Below are positions 21,704-21,941 of a stretch of 21,941 nucleotides of DNA, piece by piece. The stretch is taken from assembly GCA_964369995.1 (NCBI GenBank), contig CAYJHH010000037.1:1-21941 (forward strand), written 5' to 3'. The stretch's first letter is position 1. Every line of letters begins with the position of its first letter. The position numbers and the translations under genes are program-made. This DNA comes from CAYJAD01 sp964369995 (GTDB lineage: Bacteria; Desulfobacterota; Desulfovibrionia; Desulfovibrionales; Desulfovibrionaceae). A model generated the notes under the pieces. The model saw nothing but the letters and a program-made list of their open reading frames with translations. It did not search any database and was not told the origin of the DNA.

Positions 21704-21732
21704 GGCATAGCCCAATGCAAGGCATACGTCAA
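21704..21732 (-). promoter_or_regulatory. Promoter candidate directly at the rnhB start
   Basis: On the minus strand TTGACG (21727-21732) and TATGCC (21704-21709) are separated by 17 bases. A transcript starting six to seven bases after the -10 would begin at or beside the rnhB ATG (21697), giving a leaderless or nearly leaderless mRNA. The -10 is weak, so this is tentative. Confidence 0.35.
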
Positions 21733-21777
21733 ATATTCTGTAGGAGTAGATTAGGAGAGTTATTTCTGGAAATTATT

Positions 21778-21814
21778 TCTGGGGGGAGAAACCTTTTTGA
21801 AAAAAGGTTCTCTC
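21778..21814. repeat. 37-bp direct repeat, copy 1, with hairpin core
   Basis: This sequence is identical over 37 bases to 21905-21941. Its core is AACCTTTTT-GA-AAAAAGGTT, an exact 9-bp-arm palindrome preceded by six G and followed by CTCTC, so the hairpin extends imperfectly outward. The centre is the same as in the palindrome at 57-90. It lies upstream of rnhB and may be the terminator region of the preceding gene. Confidence 0.85.
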
Positions 21815-21848
21815 CTTAATTTGATGCTACTAAAATAAGTCGTTTAAC

Positions 21849-21867
21849 GGCGAAGCAAAGCTCCGCC
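21849..21867. repeat. Small GC-rich hairpin between the two 37-bp repeats
   Basis: GGCGAAGC and GCTCCGCC flank AAA with one mismatch in the 8-bp stem. The loop core GCAAAGC is shared with hairpins at 262-272 and 401-422. Its place after a large hairpin copies the arrangement at 57-107. Confidence 0.5.
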
Positions 21868-21904
21868 TACTCCTCATTTTAGGTCGTATTGACTTTGTCA
21901 ACAC

Positions 21905-21941
21905 TCTGGGGGGAGAAACCTTTTTGAAAAAAGGTTCTCTC
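21905..21941. repeat. 37-bp direct repeat, copy 2, reaching the window end
   Basis: Identical to 21778-21814 and cut off by the end of the window, so the true repeat may be longer. The two copies start 127 bases apart. No gene is visible between them or between rnhB and the window end. Confidence 0.85.

Overview
The window looks like a chromosomal segment of a sulfate-reducing deltaproteobacterium of the Desulfovibrionaceae type. The strongest pointers are a short-chain flavodoxin that closely resembles the Desulfovibrio vulgaris protein as I remember it (same FMN-flanking Trp and Tyr), a rubrerythrin, and an rnhB-yraN-rsmI block. Base composition appears mid-range by eye; I did not compute it. 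Most of the window is housekeeping sequence, and I see no prophage, insertion sequence, CRISPR array or toxin system.

Layout. Positions 1-583 hold the probable last 12 codons of an outer-membrane beta-barrel protein, then a gene-free stretch rich in palindromes. From 8050 down to 584, all on the minus strand, lie a class I/II aminotransferase and then the conserved cluster rpmH-rnpA-yidD-yidC-jag-mnmE, ending in a DEDDy 3'-5' exonuclease. This cluster makes ribosomal protein L34, the RNase P protein, two membrane-insertion factors, an RNA-binding partner of YidC and a tRNA-modifying GTPase. The usual neighbour dnaA and recognisable DnaA boxes are absent. At 8139-9056 (plus) a small lipoprotein gene precedes pgpA. 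At 9160-12459 (minus) are infA, a lgt-moaC pair, and a membrane YdjM-type hydrolase behind a small lipoprotein gene.

A tRNA-Thr(GGT) gene at 12605 has its own promoter and terminator. At 13009-15454 (plus) there is a three-gene arsenic-type operon: an ArsP/DUF318 permease, a tiny CPTC thioredoxin-like protein and an ACR3 arsenite exporter. A 9-6-9 inverted repeat sits on its promoter, but no arsR or arsC is present. A lipoprotein gene, rubrerythrin and a secreted protein with about 12 Sel1 repeats follow. The minus strand then carries flavodoxin behind a strong Fur-box-like site, and the overlapping rnhB-yraN-rsmI operon. The right edge carries a 37-bp direct repeat whose hairpin core matches the palindrome at the left edge.

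Functional themes are envelope biogenesis (YidC, YidD, Lgt, PgpA and three lipoproteins), RNA maturation (RnpA, MnmE, RsmI, the exonuclease, RNase HII), and metal, oxygen and arsenic stress (rubrerythrin, flavodoxin, ars genes). I found no large undescribed system. The observations most worth following up are the regulator-less ars operon with its operator and embedded CPTC protein, the Fur-like site before flavodoxin, the repeat-expanded Jag, and the hairpin family at the window edges.
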